From Levilactobacillus hammesii DSM 16381 (GTDB lineage: Bacteria > Bacillota > Bacilli > Lactobacillales > Lactobacillaceae): a DNA stretch of 64,000 bases. The notes below the pieces were generated by a model that was not told where the DNA came from, did no database searches, and saw only the letters and a list, made by a program, of their open reading frames with translations. The position numbers were made by a program, and so were the translations under genes. This document shows, one piece after another, positions 63,113 to 64,000 of the stretch (within the stretch, counting starts at the first letter, position 1; each line of letters opens with the position of its first letter). Location of the stretch: the NCBI RefSeq assembly GCF_001434395.1, contig NZ_AZFS01000044.1, positions 62,001 through 126,000 of the forward strand, read 5' to 3'.

Positions 63113-63151
63113 GAAGGCTCTCAACGGTCATCATCGTTGGGAGCCTTTTTA
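63113..63151. terminator. Terminator between plsY and the epimerase
   Basis: GAAGGCTCTCAACG / CGTTGGGAGCCTTTTT; same core as two other terminators in the window. Confidence 0.85.
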
Positions 63152-63188
63152 TTTGCGAAAAATAATGGGGTTAATTGGACCCGGTAGT

Positions 63189-64000
63189 TTAAAAGTAAGT
63201 GATTTGGTAACCGGCTTTAAATGACGCTTTGGCGGCCAATCTTTGAATTGCCACCTTACTGGTTAGATCACCGGTCGCTTGGACATCGTCAGCCAGTCCC
63301 CACCAAGGTTCGAGGCACACGAACGGCGCCTGCTTCGGGTAAGGTGACCAAATGCCCAAGTAAGGCGCAGCCACCGTCAGGGCAATCCCATGGTCGTCGG
63401 CCGGCGTGCTGAGCATAACCGTGGTCTCGTGGTTATCCAGCGTCAGCACCTGGGCGTCGTGGTCAAAGAGGTCGTGGTTCAGCTGCAGTGGTTGTTTGAG
63501 ATCCAACGGTACGGCATGTTGGGTATCGCTGTAAGGGCCGACCAGTGGGACGCGTTGATAGATCTGCTTCGGCGAAACCGTCACGTGATAATCCGTGAAA
63601 TCGGCCATCGCCCCACCTAATGGCAGGTTGAACCCGGGATGGGCCCCAAACGAGAACACCATTTCTGTTTCGGCTGGATTGGTAACCGTGGCATTAACCT
63701 TGAGTTGATGGTCAACTAACTCATAAGACAAGGTCAGAATGAAGTCCAATGGATACAGGGCCTTGGTTTGTTTGTCCGCAGCGAGTTCCAGACTAACCTG
63801 AGTAGTCGTCTGATCAATGACAGTGAACTCACGATCCCGCGCGAACCCATGCTGTGTCATGTGGTACGTCTGGTCATTTAACCGATACTGATTGTCTTGT
63901 AGCCGACCGACAATGGGAAAGAGAATGGGTGCGTGCCGGCCCCAAAAGGCCTTATCCGCCTGCCACATATACTCTAAGCCGGTTTCGTTATCCTTAACAC
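63189..64000 (-). CDS. Aldose 1-epimerase family protein (LacX-like), partial
   Basis: The gene runs off the window; the frame continues upstream of the ATG at 63968 (VKDNETGLEYMWQADKAFWG), so that ATG is internal. HAPILFPIVGRL, a central FSFGAHPGFNLP with the His of the mutarotase fold, and CLEPWWGLADD at the C-terminus support LacX. Interconverts anomers of a sugar or sugar phosphate. Confidence 0.85.
   Translation of the reverse strand, partial: VKDNETGLEYMWQADKAFWGRHAPILFPIVGRLQDNQYRLNDQTYHMTQHGFARDREFTVIDQTTTQVSLELAADKQTKALYPLDFILTLSYELVDHQLKVNATVTNPAETEMVFSFGAHPGFNLPLGGAMADFTDYHVTVSPKQIYQRVPLVGPYSDTQHAVPLDLKQPLQLNHDLFDHDAQVLTLDNHETTVMLSTPADDHGIALTVAAPYLGIWSPYPKQAPFVCLEPWWGLADDVQATGDLTSKVAIQRLAAKASFKAGYQITYF

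Overview
The window looks like a low-to-mid GC Gram-positive chromosome of the family Lactobacillaceae. The evidence is the lspA-rluD-pyrR order, rqcH, FolT behind a THF riboswitch, GtrA, VanZ and YhgE-type membrane proteins, Rgg-type regulators, an MsrA/MsrB pair, Mn-dependent PpaC, parE-parC and plsY. A Levilactobacillus- or Lactiplantibacillus-like species is my best guess, but species cannot be fixed from sequence reading alone.

Layout. 0-5.4 kb: lspA end, rluD, pyrR and a carA-carB-like pair on the + strand. 5.4-23 kb: mostly + strand core genes (rqcH on -, MarR, a phosphodiesterase, UMF1-type MFS, degV, FolT, GtrA, VanZ on -, a methyltransferase, MenA-like, ArsR + DHA2 MFS, MazG-like, a DUF915-like lipoprotein hydrolase, a short MutS2-like ATPase, nth). 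22.4-24.8 kb: Rgg-like regulator with an SRPBCC protein, an oxidoreductase and a small membrane protein. 25-41.3 kb: accessory region with two intact toxin-antitoxin loci (YefM/YoeB, AbrB/Doc), a decayed MazEF, a decayed MerR, a decayed zeta-toxin-like gene, a LanFEG-like ABC exporter with its regulator, and several TetR- or MarR-linked efflux systems. 43.4-47.9 kb: a single 1476-residue AT-rich gene with an N-terminal PD-(D/E)xK nuclease and a STAND NTPase, resembling Avs (AVAST) antiphage proteins. 48-53.3 kb: sparse, relic-rich DNA with xerS and a canonical dif-like site at 53210-53237. 53.3-64 kb: core genes mostly on the - strand (nudix, msrA, msrB, M10 peptidase, ppaC, lysR, parC, parE), then plsY on + and a partial aldose epimerase.

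Two themes stand out. First, the carA-carB pair behind pyrR keeps long intact reading frames but has lost its recognisable catalytic residues: the glutaminase triad in CarA, both ATP-grasp sites and the C-terminal allosteric domain in CarB. It reads as a conserved pseudoenzyme pair rather than a working carbamoyl-phosphate synthase. Second, the dif-like site, adjacent xerS, and the switch of most genes from + to - around 52-53 kb together suggest the replication terminus. An XerS-type recombinase beside an XerCD-type dif is an unusual combination. A LexA-like box precedes parE and a weaker one precedes xerS.
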